Of a stretch of 64,000 nt of DNA, positions 36,201-46,120 are shown piece by piece. Numbering within the stretch: position 1 is the first letter of the stretch; every line of letters starts with the position of its first letter. Below the pieces are notes generated by a model. The model did no database searches, was not told the origin of the DNA, and worked only from the letters and a program-made list of their open reading frames with translations. The translations under genes and the position numbers were made by a program. Origin of the DNA: Branchiostoma floridae (Eukaryota > Chordata > Leptocardii > Amphioxiformes > Branchiostomatidae); assembly GCF_000003815.2 (NCBI RefSeq), contig NC_049997.1:3546696-3610695 (forward strand), written 5' to 3'.

Positions 36201-36430
36201 TGGCCTGTAGACAATGGAAACACTGTTCAAACACACCTTAGCTACCTCTACAGTGTCTTACCTGGCCTGTAGACGCTGGAAAAACCCTTTAATACACACA
36301 TGTAACGTTACAGGGTCTGACCTGGGCTGTACTTGTAGACAATGGAAATGCACTTTACACACCTGTACATTGTCTCACTTGGCCTGCATGAAAAGATAAC
36401 ACACCTTACTGACATGTACAGTGTCTCACC
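33241..36430 (-). repeat. 51-bp minisatellite, right arm of the palindrome
   Basis: The same units in opposite orientation, about 60 copies. Outward from the centre come type I (to about 34,390), type II (to about 35,150) and type III (minus-strand unit with GCCAGGTGAGACTCTGTACAG minus one base at most, ending TTGTCTACAG). The first two types mirror the order in the left arm. Inversion centre is near 33,241, judged from pairing of 33202-33210 with 33271-33280. Confidence 0.9.
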
Positions 36431-36630
36431 TGGCCTGTAGTTAAATGAAAGATGCTGTCTATTAAAGCTGTAGTACACCGGTGGTAGCCCGAGCCTCCTT
36501 GCCCGAGCGAATCACACTAAGTGTTGGAGTCTGCGCAGTAACATATTCCAAGAAGCAAGCAGAAAGGTCAGGAGTCACGTATACGCGCGTCACTTCCGGT
36601 TTCAGCGCACAACGGTTGCAGCACTACGAA

Positions 36631-36712
36631 AAATATGGCTGACACTGTCATGGCTAAAGTCAAAGGTCATCAAGGTTAGGACCACTGATTACCCAACTGA
36701 TATCAGTATATT
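36631..36712 (-). promoter_or_regulatory. Distal promoter element of U5, stranded 7.5 kb away
   Basis: AAATATGGCTGACAC, then AAGTCA-A-AGGTCA (36657-36669), a third AGGTTA 3 bases on, and ccactgattacccaactgat. These match the other unit promoters, yet no zinc-finger gene lies directly downstream on the minus strand. Confidence 0.6.
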
Positions 36713-36842
36713 TGTATGGCAGCAGACAACACTAAGTTACGGATCGCTGACCGAAATAAAACAGTACATCAGAATGTAAGGTTGATACATATACTCCCAT
36801 TCACATATTTTTGGAGATATTACTCAATTAGACCCAACGTGG

Positions 36843-36990
36843 GACGGCGTGGCGCAATCGGCAGCACGTTTGACTCAAGCCCAGAAGGTCCGAAATTCTA
36901 ACCCCGCCGTGTCACTGATCTTGTGCCCTTGGGAAAGGCACTTAACACGACTTTCCTCACTTTTCTCAATTAAAAAATGAGTATATAGGC
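36843..36990 (+). mobile_element. tRNA-derived SINE
   Basis: A-box-like TGGCGCAATCGG and B-box-like GGTCCGAAATTCTAACC, then TTGTGCCCTTGGGAAAGGCA and ACACGACTTTCCTCACTTTT, ending in an A-rich stretch. The closest to full length of the three SINEs here. Confidence 0.8.
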
Positions 36991-37089
36991 TACAAAAGTT
37001 TTCAGTAACTTGAAGTCGGTAGCCTCGAAACGAAAGAAGAAGAATTACCCAGATGGGTACCAACTACGGCTGGGTATCAGTACAGCGTA

Positions 37090-37356
37090 CAGGTGTCACA
37101 GCGATCCCCCCCCCCCCCGTGATCTCAACTGTCTTATCAACATGTTATTATCAATTAATATCAATACTATGGATGGAGTTATGTATCAGACTCGTGTACT
37201 TATATCATTCTGAAACTGCATTTTGTGATTTATACCAATCAACTTCTAAAATTTTATGTAAACCCGTTTTTCGGAGGGGGGGCGAAATCGCTAAAGGGGG
37301 GTGAGATAGGGGGGCGAGATCACTAGCCGGGGAGGGCGAGATCGCTGTGACACCTG
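37090..37356. mobile_element. 267-bp MITE with perfect inverted ends, TA duplication
   Basis: CAGGTGTCACAGCGATC at 37090-37106 is the exact inverse of 37340-37356. TA flanks both sides (37088-37089, 37357-37358). The interior has a 14-base C run and several G-rich copies of gggcgagatcgct/gggcgaaatcgct. TA duplication and CAG ends suggest a mariner/pogo-type non-autonomous element. Confidence 0.8.
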
Positions 37357-38697
37357 TACAAATCCGGTTTTTCTTATTGGACCGGTCCAGAAAAACCAGA
37401 CCTGAAAAATTTGGTGAACCGGATGTTGAACCGGTTAGAAAATTAACAGATTATTTTATCAGGCATTCACACGTTTTGGCGATTGCAGGTGGAAGAAATG
37501 GAGTAGAGTTTATAGTAATTTCTACCAAGTTTTACAGCCGATCGCACAGGTGCAGTTAGCGTTGTAGGATTTTAAGTCTAATACTCCACTAAACAGATTT
37601 CTTTGTAGTGAAATGGACCATTGGTATGAGTCATACTGAATAACGTCCAGGTTCAGGTCCGGACCTGGACCTGATCCTTTGGACCTGAACCTGAATTTTC
37701 TGTACCGGTANNNNNNNNNNNNNNNNNNNNNNNNNNNNNNNNNNNNNNNNNNNNNNNNNNNNNNNNNNNNNNNNNNNNNNNNNNNNNNNNNNNNNNNNNN
37801 NNNNNNNNNNCCCACCCCTAGTACCAACTGGCTGTACTAATACAGCAACCAGAAGAACGGATAACACCAGTAGTTTTTCCTCGGAACCTCATTTATTTGC
37901 AATTCTAAGCCTGACTAACTCTCGCTTCAAGCATCCCTTCTACTATATTGATAGCAAACACAAACTGAGTCAGGAGAACATTATGTTGATTTATGCATAT
38001 TTACCAACATGGACCATTGTTCGACTGATAAGACAGCTGCATGTTACCATGATGTTGGAGGCTGCTGGTATGACAAGGTCAAGGACATACAGGCGCAGAG
38101 TACGTAACATGAATTCGACATAAATACCAAAATACATGCGGTGTAAAGTATTGTTCATATTGTTTTGCGTACCTTAACCTTTAATATGTATGTCCATACA
38201 CTTACACAAACTTTTTTAAGTCTAACTCAAGGAATAACTTACAATTATTGCAACAAACTTTGTCAGTAACAGGTACACTTAAATCATGAGAGATTGTCTA
38301 AATAGTCGCACCGTTGTAAAGCAGTGCGAAGTCACTGCGCATGACTACCCTGGTAACAGAAATAACCCAAAAGTTAAATATGCCCAATAGCAGTTACTCA
38401 AGCAACTTGGTTTGGTTTTGGAAACGGTGAGATGTTTCATACAGCATCTACCATCTTTCGTTAGTGACACTGCCTGTATTTGCATGTGACATGTCCTTTG
38501 CCTGGATGTTTAACGTTCATCAACGTAGAAAGATAAATGCATGTAAATGGGATAAACGTATAGAAGAATACTTGAAACAAGAAATATTTACATATCTTAA
38601 ATCTGGTTTCTAGGTATCAAATAGAAGATGAATGAAATATAGATTATACCTTGAATATCCTTTACAGTCTATTTCTGTTTGGTACCCGAGACTGGTT
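37357..38697. other. Spacer and U6 3' flank
   Basis: Contains an ACCTG-rich repeat (ggacctggacctgatcc at about 37,658, related to a copy at about 45,023), an assembly gap, and type B array flank from about 38,100. No gene. Confidence 0.5.
37711..37810. other. Assembly gap, 100 N
   Basis: Run of exactly 100 N next to an ACCTG-rich repeat. Confidence 0.99.
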
Positions 38698-40098
38698 TCA
38701 ATGGTGTTTATTTTTTATATGCTTGGCGAGGTTGGACCTATCTCCTGCCTTGTAGTCACACCTTTGACAACTGTAGGGTCTCTCACCGGTGTGCTGCCTC
38801 TTGTGTCTGGTAAGATTGCCCTTTTGAGCTGTCTTGTAGTCACATTCCTCACATTTGTAGGGTTTCACACCAGAGTGGCACATTACGTGTCTATCAATTA
38901 GAAACTTTTGGTAGGCTTGGTAGTCACAAAGTTCACATCTGTAAGGTTCTGCGTCTGTGTGCCTTTTTATATGCTGGACTAGGTTACCTTTGAATGACGT
39001 CTTGTAGTTGCATTGATTACACTTGAATGGTTTCTCGCCAGTGTGTGTTCTCATGTGTCCGACAAGCCGGTGCTTACTAGATGCCCTGTAACCACATTCG
39101 CCACACATAAAAGGCATTTCTTCTTTGTGGCGTCGCCTATATATATTCTTGGAGAAACTGTGTGCGAAAGGTTTTTCCTCGCTACTTTGCTCATTACTTT
39201 CTTCCCCACTATGCTCAAGTCCGCTGTCCGCAGTCTCTCTGTCATCAGTATAGTCTTCAGTTGCATCATGGTTTGAAGCTTGAGACGTTTGCTTGATTTG
39301 GTCATCTTCAAACATGTGGCATCCGTTTTCCAAAGGTACGTCACCGTTGTCTGGAGGCAGATAACAACGCGCCGAAGGTGCTTCCTCAACGGGTGTATTG
39401 CTTTCCAAAGGTGTCTCCGAGTAAGAGGTATTCATTGAATTAAGAGTATTCAGTTTCTGCGTACTAAATTTAGAAGTGTCAATGTTATATTCATCATGAC
39501 AAGGTTTACCTACTTCACCCTCAGTCGTCATAGCAAAGTCTTCTTCTTTAATGCGAGAGTCTGCTGTGTTATTTGATTGTATCAGAGGGGCATCGCATGG
39601 AGGAAGTGTTGGTGAACTTGGACTAGGCATGATACAAAGTTGATCTTGTTGTGGAACGGTCAGATGTGCTTGGTCGGCATCAACGTGGAGCTCCTTCAAA
39701 TTTGTATGCATGAGCATTTCATTGCTTGTATCATTTTCCTTTTTTAAAACATTATCCGGTCCAGAACTATGCTGTGAGGCATCAGGACTTATAGTCTTTG
39801 GTAACAGTGTTTCAGTGTAGTTAATCGGAACGTTCTCTTGCATGGTAGCTGTCTCATGATTTTGCCTAAATATGGTGGTTTCGCCTGGAGAACTGACTTG
39901 TGACCTCCTATCCCACTGACGGTATTCCTCCAACATCACATCCCTAAGGATACTGACCAGCCTGTCCTTGATGCTTTTCTCCTTTTCGACTTTTCGTCTG
40001 TTGAGTTCAAAAAACAGCTCCTCAATGTTCAGTCTGGGGAGGACTGCTATGGTCACCTTGTGCGAGAGGCCACAGATGAATTCTTGTTTTCTGGACAT
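38698..40098 (-). CDS. U6: C2H2 zinc-finger protein, 5 fingers, intact
   Basis: The gene encodes 466 residues. The ATG at 40098 follows CCTTTAG|C. The N-terminal domain [19 protein letters not shown] is more diverged than in other units: [19 protein letters not shown] has lost two residues of the usual RRIQNLDKENS. Linker motifs LKKE and IKEE are kept; the third SUMO-type site has become LENG. Finger 1 is lost ([11 protein letters not shown] remains). Five fingers follow: FMCGEC, FKCNQC, YRCELC, YKCEEC and YSCQRC. The frame is clean. A MITE separates its 5' exon from the half-site cluster, and a partial duplicate of its coding start lies at 40,337-40,380. Confidence 0.85.
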   Translation of the reverse strand: MSRKQEFICGLSHKVTIAVLPRLNIEELFFELNRRKVEKEKSIKDRLVSILRDVMLEEYRQWDRRSQVSSPGETTIFRQNHETATMQENVPINYTETLLPKTISPDASQHSSGPDNVLKKENDTSNEMLMHTNLKELHVDADQAHLTVPQQDQLCIMPSPSSPTLPPCDAPLIQSNNTADSRIKEEDFAMTTEGEVGKPCHDEYNIDTSKFSTQKLNTLNSMNTSYSETPLESNTPVEEAPSARCYLPPDNGDVPLENGCHMFEDDQIKQTSQASNHDATEDYTDDRETADSGLEHSGEESNEQSSEEKPFAHSFSKNIYRRRHKEEMPFMCGECGYRASSKHRLVGHMRTHTGEKPFKCNQCNYKTSFKGNLVQHIKRHTDAEPYRCELCDYQAYQKFLIDRHVMCHSGVKPYKCEECDYKTAQKGNLTRHKRQHTGERPYSCQRCDYKAGDRSNLAKHIKNKHH

Positions 40099-40845
40099 GC
40101 TAAAGGACACAAAGGACAAAAGAAATACGTTATATGAAATGAACATTAAAATCAGGACAGGGAAACAAAAATTATGGACGAATGTATTCTTCACAGTCCC
40201 CCTAAACCAACCACCACAGTCAGCTGATCACAGAGTAAATGAGTAGTTGATTGCCGACGACTCGGCAGCTGGACATCACGGGAAGAAGAAGAAGAAGGAG
40301 CGGTTCATCGATCAGGGAGTCCAGACAGTCCTACCAAGGCCACAGATGAACTCTTGTTGTCTAAGCATGCTAAAGGACACATAAAATACGTGTTATAAAA
40401 TGGAAATTCTATTCAAATAACGGAAGTTAAAAACCTTGTCGAAAAGGAATATGGAATTCTGCTAAAATCCTCGTTAAAGAGTTCAAATTCAACGAATACA
40501 TAACAGGTACCTCAACTGATCTGATGAAGTTATACTATCGAAATATAACTATTCTGATAGTACGTTTAACAAAATGAAACCTGCAAATCTAACAGCAAAA
40601 ACCTTAATTAATACGTTTGAAAAGGACGAAGTTATTCTTAGAAAAGCATTATATATAAAATAAGCTTTACGCGAGGAGCAAAACTGGTTTAAAACTGCGA
40701 CTTCTGTTTTGCATTTGCATGCCCCCCTCCCCACATCGATCAACTCCCATCCCATAACAGACTTCATTTATGCAAGCTATTTTAAAACGTACTGAATTTT
40801 TGACAAGCTCAGCCTAGAACAGCTTGATAAGGTTCATCTTTCTAC
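40099..40845 (-). other. U6 5' intron
   Basis: Inferred intron. It carries a duplicated exon start (40,337-40,380) and cccccctccccacatcgatc at about 40,722. Confidence 0.5.
40337..40380 (-). pseudogene. Duplicated fragment of a zinc-finger coding-exon start
   Basis: Minus strand: TCCTTTAG|C acceptor and ATG at 40368 encoding MLRQQEFICGL, after which homology stops. It is a 44-bp remnant of a second coding exon inside the U6 intron, with its acceptor intact. It could act as a cryptic exon start. Confidence 0.75.
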
Positions 40846-41500
40846 CTGGTTTATACCCACACCATATGAGGAAAGGTGGTTAAAAGGATTTCTTCTTTTG
40901 TCCCAAGACTCGACGTCCTTGAGTTCAAGGTAGCAGAACACAGTATTAGTGGGCGAACCCCGGGGTGTATGACGCGGGTACATAAAATAGTACGGATAAA
41001 CTTGTTGAAGGAGAGGTAAAAAGCCTTATTTGAGGGGCAGCCAGATATAACCTGTGCTACGTGGTCACGGAAGGTGTCGACTCTGAGACTGCATGGTTTG
41101 GATTGTGAAAGTTTTCTATTTTGTGTATAAATGCGCCCCATTACGCGACTGCCCTTCTAGCGTGAGTCGGCTGCAGTTCTGTGACCTCCGCAGAGGGGCA
41201 TTTCAAAGAGGGCGTGAGAAGACGATACGCCGACAGTATTTTTTTGTTTTTTAATATATTGTGGCTTGTACCTTCAACTCAAACATATCCGATTTTGGTA
41301 TTCCAAAAGTGCACCTTACTATATTTTTCATTGCGTCGAAGCTAGTCACCTTGGGGCCCTTAACTATAGAAATCCCCATAGGCCGAAAACTGTGTTCTGC
41401 TACCTTGAGTTCGAACGAAGCGGCTGACACGGATATAGTGCAAAGGTCAAAGGTTATCAAAGGTCATGCTCACTGATTACCCAACTGATGTCATAATGCA
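40846..41500 (-). promoter_or_regulatory. U6 non-coding 5' exon and promoter, split by a MITE
   Basis: The exon ends TAAACCAG|GTAGAAAG (boundary 40846). Distal part: gaacgaagcGGCTGACAC, then AGGTCA-A-AGGTTA (41444-41456) and a third AGGTCA 4 bases on (41461-41466), then actgattacccaactgat. A 476-bp insertion (40929-41404) lies between the exon and these sites. Confidence 0.6.
40929..41404. mobile_element. 476-bp MITE in the U6 promoter, 8-10 bp TSD
   Basis: GGTAGCAGAACACAGT at 40929-40944 is the exact inverse of 41389-41404. The flanks TTGAGTTCAA (40919-40928) and TTGAGTTCGA (41405-41414) form the duplication. Removing the element joins the 5' exon side to gaacgaag..GGCTGAC as in other units. 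A long TSD fits hAT- or MULE-type elements. Confidence 0.85.
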
Positions 41501-42657
41501 TCATGTTTGTGTGATCTATAATGATAGCAGGCAATAGTAAGCGAAAATTTGTTTGTTAGTAGAAATATGAAAATGCATCTACAGCTACCGAGCATGAAAT
41601 CGCAGTTTGCGAGGGTTTGGAGTTCCCGAATGGGTCATTTTGGCGGTAACAGAGTGCGAGTGCCTTAAACATTAGAGCGCAAGTCACATGGATCAGTACT
41701 AGACTGACAAGACAGCTGTATGTTGTCTTGGCGTTGGGGGCTGTGATAAATGTTACGTTTTATTGATGGTGTTAAGTATAGAGACACTGAGGCACAGAGC
41801 ACGTTGTATGACTGAAAATGAATATTACAATACATGCGGTCTAAAGTATTGTCCACACTGTTTTGCATACCTTTCTGTAAAGTACTGTAAATGCAGAAAT
41901 GTTCGCGGTGGATAAATGTTCGCGGTTTTCGCGGCCGCCGCTTTACCGCGAATTTAAAACCACCGCGAACATTTTTCCATAACAATAAGAGACTACAGTG
42001 CAGGGTGCTACCGCGAAATTAAAACCACCGCGAAAAGTCCATTTTCCCGCTACCGCGAAATTAAATCCCCACGAACTTAAATGCATTTACAGTAGATATT
42101 TTATATAAGAATTCAAACTGTGTACTACGTTGTAGTCACTGAAATGTATAAATGATCAGATCTTGAAACATGTACAATCTTTGTCGGGAGTAGGTATGCG
42201 TAACTCATCCTGAGCAAATCTCTAATTAGTAAATTACTGTTAAGCAGTGCGAAGTCACTGCGCAGGTCGATTCTGGATAACACAGAAATAACCGAAAAGA
42301 TAAATATGCCCAAAAGCAGTTACTCAAGCAACTGGATTATATTATATTATATGATTTTGGAAACCATCAGACGTTTCAGATAGCATCCACTACCTTTGGT
42401 TGGTGACATTATGTTTCTTGAGTATCTTATCAGCTGGGTTTTAAATCATCATCAACGTTAACGTAGAAAGATAAATACATGTAGGTGAGATAAACACATA
42501 GATAAATAAATAATAATACAAGAAATGGTTATGTATTTTGAATCTGGTGTCTTGCTATCAATAAAGTAGATGGATAAATGAATAAGAAACATATAGTTTA
42601 TACCTAGAATTTCTATGATGTTGATGTTCTATTTCTGGTTGGTAACTGACAGTAGTT
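41501..42657. other. U6-U7 spacer and U7 3' flank
   Basis: Non-coding, type B flank from about 41,690, with a small MITE at 41,885-42,092. No gene. Confidence 0.5.
41885..42092. mobile_element. 208-bp MITE rich in CCGCGAA motifs, TA duplication
   Basis: The ends CTGTAAATGC and GCATTTACAG are exact inverses, flanked by TA (41883-41884, 42093-42094). The interior has repeated ACCGCGAA/TTCGCGGT motifs in both orientations. The type B flank of U1 and U4 provides the uninterrupted context. Confidence 0.85.
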
Positions 42658-44028
42658 TCACTGGTGTTTGTTTCTGATATGCTTGGCGAGGTTGGACCTA
42701 TCTTTTGTCTTGTAATCACACTCTTGACAACTGTAGGGTCTTTCACTTGTGTGATACCTCAGGTGTTTAACAAGATCGCCCTTATAAGCTGTGCTGTAGG
42801 AACACTCCTTACATTTAAACGGTTTCTCACCGGTATGTTTTCTCATGTGTTCGACAAGCCGACAATTGTGGTATGCCCTGTAATCACATTCGCCGCACAT
42901 GAAAGGTTTTTCTCCTTTGTGACGTTTCTTATGCTCATAAATATAGCGTGGAGGTGTTGTGTTGAATCCGTAAACGTCACACACGTAGCCTTTGGCATCT
43001 AGTCGTGAGTCATTGTCAGGAAGATGAGACGAGATGTTCTCAGAATCCTGGTCTGGAGTCGGTTCACAACGAGCCAAAGGTATTTCCTCACTACTGTCTT
43101 TTCTACTATGCTCATGTACATGTCCGCTGTTGATGAAACCAGTTTCTCTAGCTCTGTCATTAGTATAGTTTTCAGTTTGATCAGATTTTGAAGGTTGAGA
43201 AATCTTCACGATTTGTTCATCCTGTAACAGATGGCATTCCATTCTTATATTTACGTCACCGTCGTCGGGATGCAGTTGACAAGAAGTCAAGGCTGTTTCC
43301 TTGCTGGGTCTGTGTGTATCGCTTTCCACAGTGTTCTCTGTACAAGAAGTATTCATTGGATTAAGTGTATCCAGTACATGAAATACCTGCGTACTGGATG
43401 CATTAGTGTCAAAAGTAAATTCGTCATGACAAGGTCCCCCTGATTCATCCTCAGTCATCATATCAAAGTCTTCCTCTTTAATGCGGGAATCTGCTGTGTT
43501 ATCCATGTGTATCGGAATGGTATTGCATGCAAAGATTGTTGGTGAGACTGGACTGGGCATGTTGCAAATTTGATCTTGTTGTGTAACTGTTAGATGTACA
43601 TTGTCGGTATCAAGTTCAAGTTCCTTTGTATGCACGAGCACTTCACTGCTTACATTGTTTTCCTTCTTTATCGCAATGTCCAGCCCAGAACTCTGCTGTG
43701 AGGCTTCATGACTTGCAGTATGTGATACCTTTGTTTCAGCGCACGCAGTCAGAACGTTCCCTTGCATGGTAGCTGTCTCCTGATTTTGCACAGGTATGTT
43801 CGTTTCGTCTGGAGAATTGACTTCTGACTTCCTTTCCAACAGACTGTATTCCTCCAACATCACGTCCCTAAGGATACTGACCAACCTGTCCTTGATGCTG
43901 TTCTCATTGTCCAGGTTTTGGATCCTTCTGTTGAGTTCAAACATCAGCTCCTCCATGTTCAGTCTGGGGAGGACTGCTATGGTCACCTCGTGCGAGAGGC
44001 CACAGATGAACTCCCGTTGTATGGACAT
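42658..44028 (-). CDS. U7: C2H2 zinc-finger protein, 3 full fingers, intact frame
   Basis: The gene encodes 456 residues. The ATG at 44028 ([19 protein letters not shown]) follows CCTTCAG|C. The shared N-terminal domain and linker are full length, with IKKE and IKEE kept and the third SUMO-type site changed to IRME. Finger 1 has lost a zinc ligand (YVCDVYGF, Cys to Tyr). Full fingers are FMCGEC, FKCKEC and YSCQEC. Compared with U2 or U8, two middle fingers (the YxCEIC and YKCEEC types) are gone by a clean in-frame loss: finger 3 now reads CKECSYSTAYKGDLVKH, its Cys half resembling an early finger and its helix the fifth. This looks like unequal recombination between fingers. DNA binding by three fingers is still plausible. 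Confidence 0.82.
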   Translation of the reverse strand: MSIQREFICGLSHEVTIAVLPRLNMEELMFELNRRIQNLDNENSIKDRLVSILRDVMLEEYSLLERKSEVNSPDETNIPVQNQETATMQGNVLTACAETKVSHTASHEASQQSSGLDIAIKKENNVSSEVLVHTKELELDTDNVHLTVTQQDQICNMPSPVSPTIFACNTIPIHMDNTADSRIKEEDFDMMTEDESGGPCHDEFTFDTNASSTQVFHVLDTLNPMNTSCTENTVESDTHRPSKETALTSCQLHPDDGDVNIRMECHLLQDEQIVKISQPSKSDQTENYTNDRARETGFINSGHVHEHSRKDSSEEIPLARCEPTPDQDSENISSHLPDNDSRLDAKGYVCDVYGFNTTPPRYIYEHKKRHKGEKPFMCGECDYRAYHNCRLVEHMRKHTGEKPFKCKECSYSTAYKGDLVKHLRYHTSERPYSCQECDYKTKDRSNLAKHIRNKHQ

Positions 44029-45130
44029 GCTGAAGGACAGGACATGTCAAAAAATGTAACCATACATTAGGATGCACATTCACCATGATTTTCTTCTGCT
44101 ATTGTCGGGAAATTCTAGATCAGAAGGAATCTATTACAAAATATATATGAAAGCAGAACAATTCCATTCCCTTGTTGGTATCAAACAATCAATATCATAA
44201 TTATGCTTGCGAAGCTAAACATATTGTTTTCGTGCAGACATTTGCATATTCCAACCGGATCCAATCAAAACTCAGAAAAAATGGAAGCTGTAACATGTAC
44301 TCAGCGTTTCCAGCTTTTTGATTGGCCGAAAGTCGGACTTTCTCGGGGGTACGTCAGAGGTGAACCTATCAACGCACAGGACACAAAATGGCACTCGGCA
44401 TCGAGTTTGTTTATAGCAGCGAAAAAACTAGGACTGGGACGTCATGCGGCAGTAAATCGGCCATGCGTTCGACCAAACAGGCGCTCAAGGAAGAAGTTGC
44501 CCGCCATGGAATGAACGAGATTGATAAATTTTCACACAAAAAACATTATCTTCAGAAATTGGACCTTGGAATCTTGCAAATTGTGAACGAACGTGTTCAA
44601 CCTGCGCAATACATTTATATACCTATAATTTGCTAGTGCGCCAAGTTGTATTTTTTTCCTTTTTAAACATCCATTTCATATAAGAATAACTTTGCCCTGT
44701 GACCACAACATCAAAACCCGCATTTCAGACTTTTTGCATTCGGCATTTTCACGCTGTTGGAATGAACGAGATCGTAAGCCATGGCTACTGGTTCGACCCG
44801 GGTCCGAGTCCGCGAAGGGAAAATGTTTTCATCTTGTGAACAGGGCATTACGTTTTACACGCCTTTTTCAATTTTCTTACTGGCACTCAAAAGACGTCCT
44901 AACGTGCGAGGCGTTCCGGTCGGACGGTCAGTGTGGGGAGGGGGGCCGCCAGCGCCTCGGACCACACCGACTCAAATACTCTATCGACGATGTCTGTCGC
45001 CCGCCGAATTTGGAGGCTACCGGACCTGAACCTGAATTTCTGGACTCGAATCCGGACGTCGACCTGAACCTCATCCTGAATTTCAGCCTAGGTACACAGC
45101 AGTAATATAGGGGCACCTAATGGTGACTAT

Positions 45131-45517
45131 TAGCCTGTGTTTACACAATCTCTCGCTGGCTGGGGTTAGGCTAAGGTCACATTTAAAAAAAGGGGCCCGG
45201 CCGGGCAGCTATCGGGAGCAAAGCAAATAATAGAAAAGACATCAAAATACACAAAATGAGATTCAAGGGCATACTTTGTGTATTTTTCTTGGTATACAAT
45301 TTTTAAAACATCCCGGCCGGGCCCCGGCTTAGAAATGTGACCCAGGCCTAAATGGGGTTAGGCCGGACACAGCAAAAAAATGACAAAATAGAAAGCCCGA
45401 TAAGAACGACTAAAAAACGTTTAAAAACAGCCGGAGCCTAACCTCTGCTTGGAGAGTACCTCTCCCCGAGGCAATACTATAGGGCCGGCCGCTAGGAGCG
45501 CGATTTTAGTCAGGCTA
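45131..45517. mobile_element. MITE with TAGCCTG ends
   Basis: It begins TAGCCTGTGT and ends GCGCGATTTTAGTCAGGCTA. The 80-bp element at 50,209-50,288 has nearly the same ends (TAGTCTGTGT, gcgcgattaaatcaggcta), so the two are one family. A palindromic element (45,175-45,342) is nested in it or forms its core. Confidence 0.65.
45175..45342. mobile_element. 168-bp palindromic GC-rich inverted-repeat element
   Basis: GGTCACATTT plus GGGGCCCGGCCGGG on the left is mirrored by CCCGGCCGGGCCCC and AAATGTGACC on the right, with 6-7 unmatched bases between the two halves of each arm. It would fold into a strong hairpin. Confidence 0.7.
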
Positions 45518-45931
45518 CTAATGGTCTATACTATTGTGAGTGAGTAGTTTGACAAAAGGCCACGGGAAAGACTTGCTGGATTTTCGCGAAAATTTTGCCT
45601 TCTAGCTGTTTCTTTCCTTGCGATTTTCCTTTCTTTTCCCTTCGCAAACACCCTGCATTTTCTTCGAAAATGTAATGCCTTTCTAGTTTCCGTTATTATT
45701 TTGCCAACAGTGTTCATGATTCCCAAATTGACACAAAAACACTTGAAAATATAATCGTTGTATTTAAAAAAAAACATGTCAGTGATAATCTTACCTTGCA
45801 CAACTAATAAAGAAAAGACTGCTGCATGGAGTGAGTCGGAAACAAAACTGCAGTGGAACACCCCCTCCCCACATTTACGTCTTCGAAATTGCCCAAACCA
45901 ATCTGCGTAAGCAACTACGTTTATACCCTAC

Positions 45932-46120
45932 CTGCTTTCTAGCCAAAACATCAGTCGGGACGTGGGGTAATTGTTTCTTCTTTAGATGCCCTGCAAGCCC
46001 AGTTTGTGAGTTAAGAAGGTAACGGTACCATTTCGCACAAAAATGGCTGACAGAAAATAGACATGAATCTGGGCCAAAGGTAATTCAGGGTCAGAAGCAC
46101 CGATTACCCGAATAGTATCA
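45932..46120 (-). promoter_or_regulatory. U7 non-coding 5' exon and promoter
   Basis: Minus-strand exon end GAAAGCAG|GTAGGGTAT (boundary 45932). Upstream: cacaaaaATGGCTGAC (46,036) and a weakened half-site pair GGGCCA-A-AGGTAA (46071-46083) with GGGTCA 4 bases on. Confidence 0.55.

Larger units (their letters stand above)
29148..36630. mobile_element. 7.5 kb insertion with inverted ends, splitting the U5 promoter
   Basis: Ends: TTTTTCGTAGTGCTGCAACC (29162-29181) is the exact inverse of 36614-36633. AAACCGGAAGTGACGCG (29206-29222) is the exact inverse of 36586-36602. The sequence AAATATGG stands just outside on both sides (29140-29147 and 36631-36638) and may be an 8-bp duplication. Left of it is the U5 proximal promoter, right of it the missing distal promoter. 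No transposase is recognised inside. It could be a non-autonomous element, or an inverted duplication of a CpG/ETS-type promoter (CCGGAAGT) with its downstream minisatellite. Confidence 0.5.
44029..45931 (-). other. U7 5' intron, enlarged
   Basis: Inferred intron of about 1.9 kb. It holds an ACCTG-rich repeat (about 45,020-45,080), a MITE (45,131-45,517) and the C-rich block caccccctccccacatttac at about 45,859. ORFs at 44,203-44,636 show no domain and are not called. Confidence 0.5.

Noticed and set aside
31160-36430. CRISPR array
   Set aside because: Units are contiguous and diverge gradually, without unique spacers, and the context is eukaryotic.
44203-44636. Overlapping plus-strand ORFs of 103 and 82 codons
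   Set aside because: Inside the inferred U7 intron; no domain, no conserved counterpart in other units.
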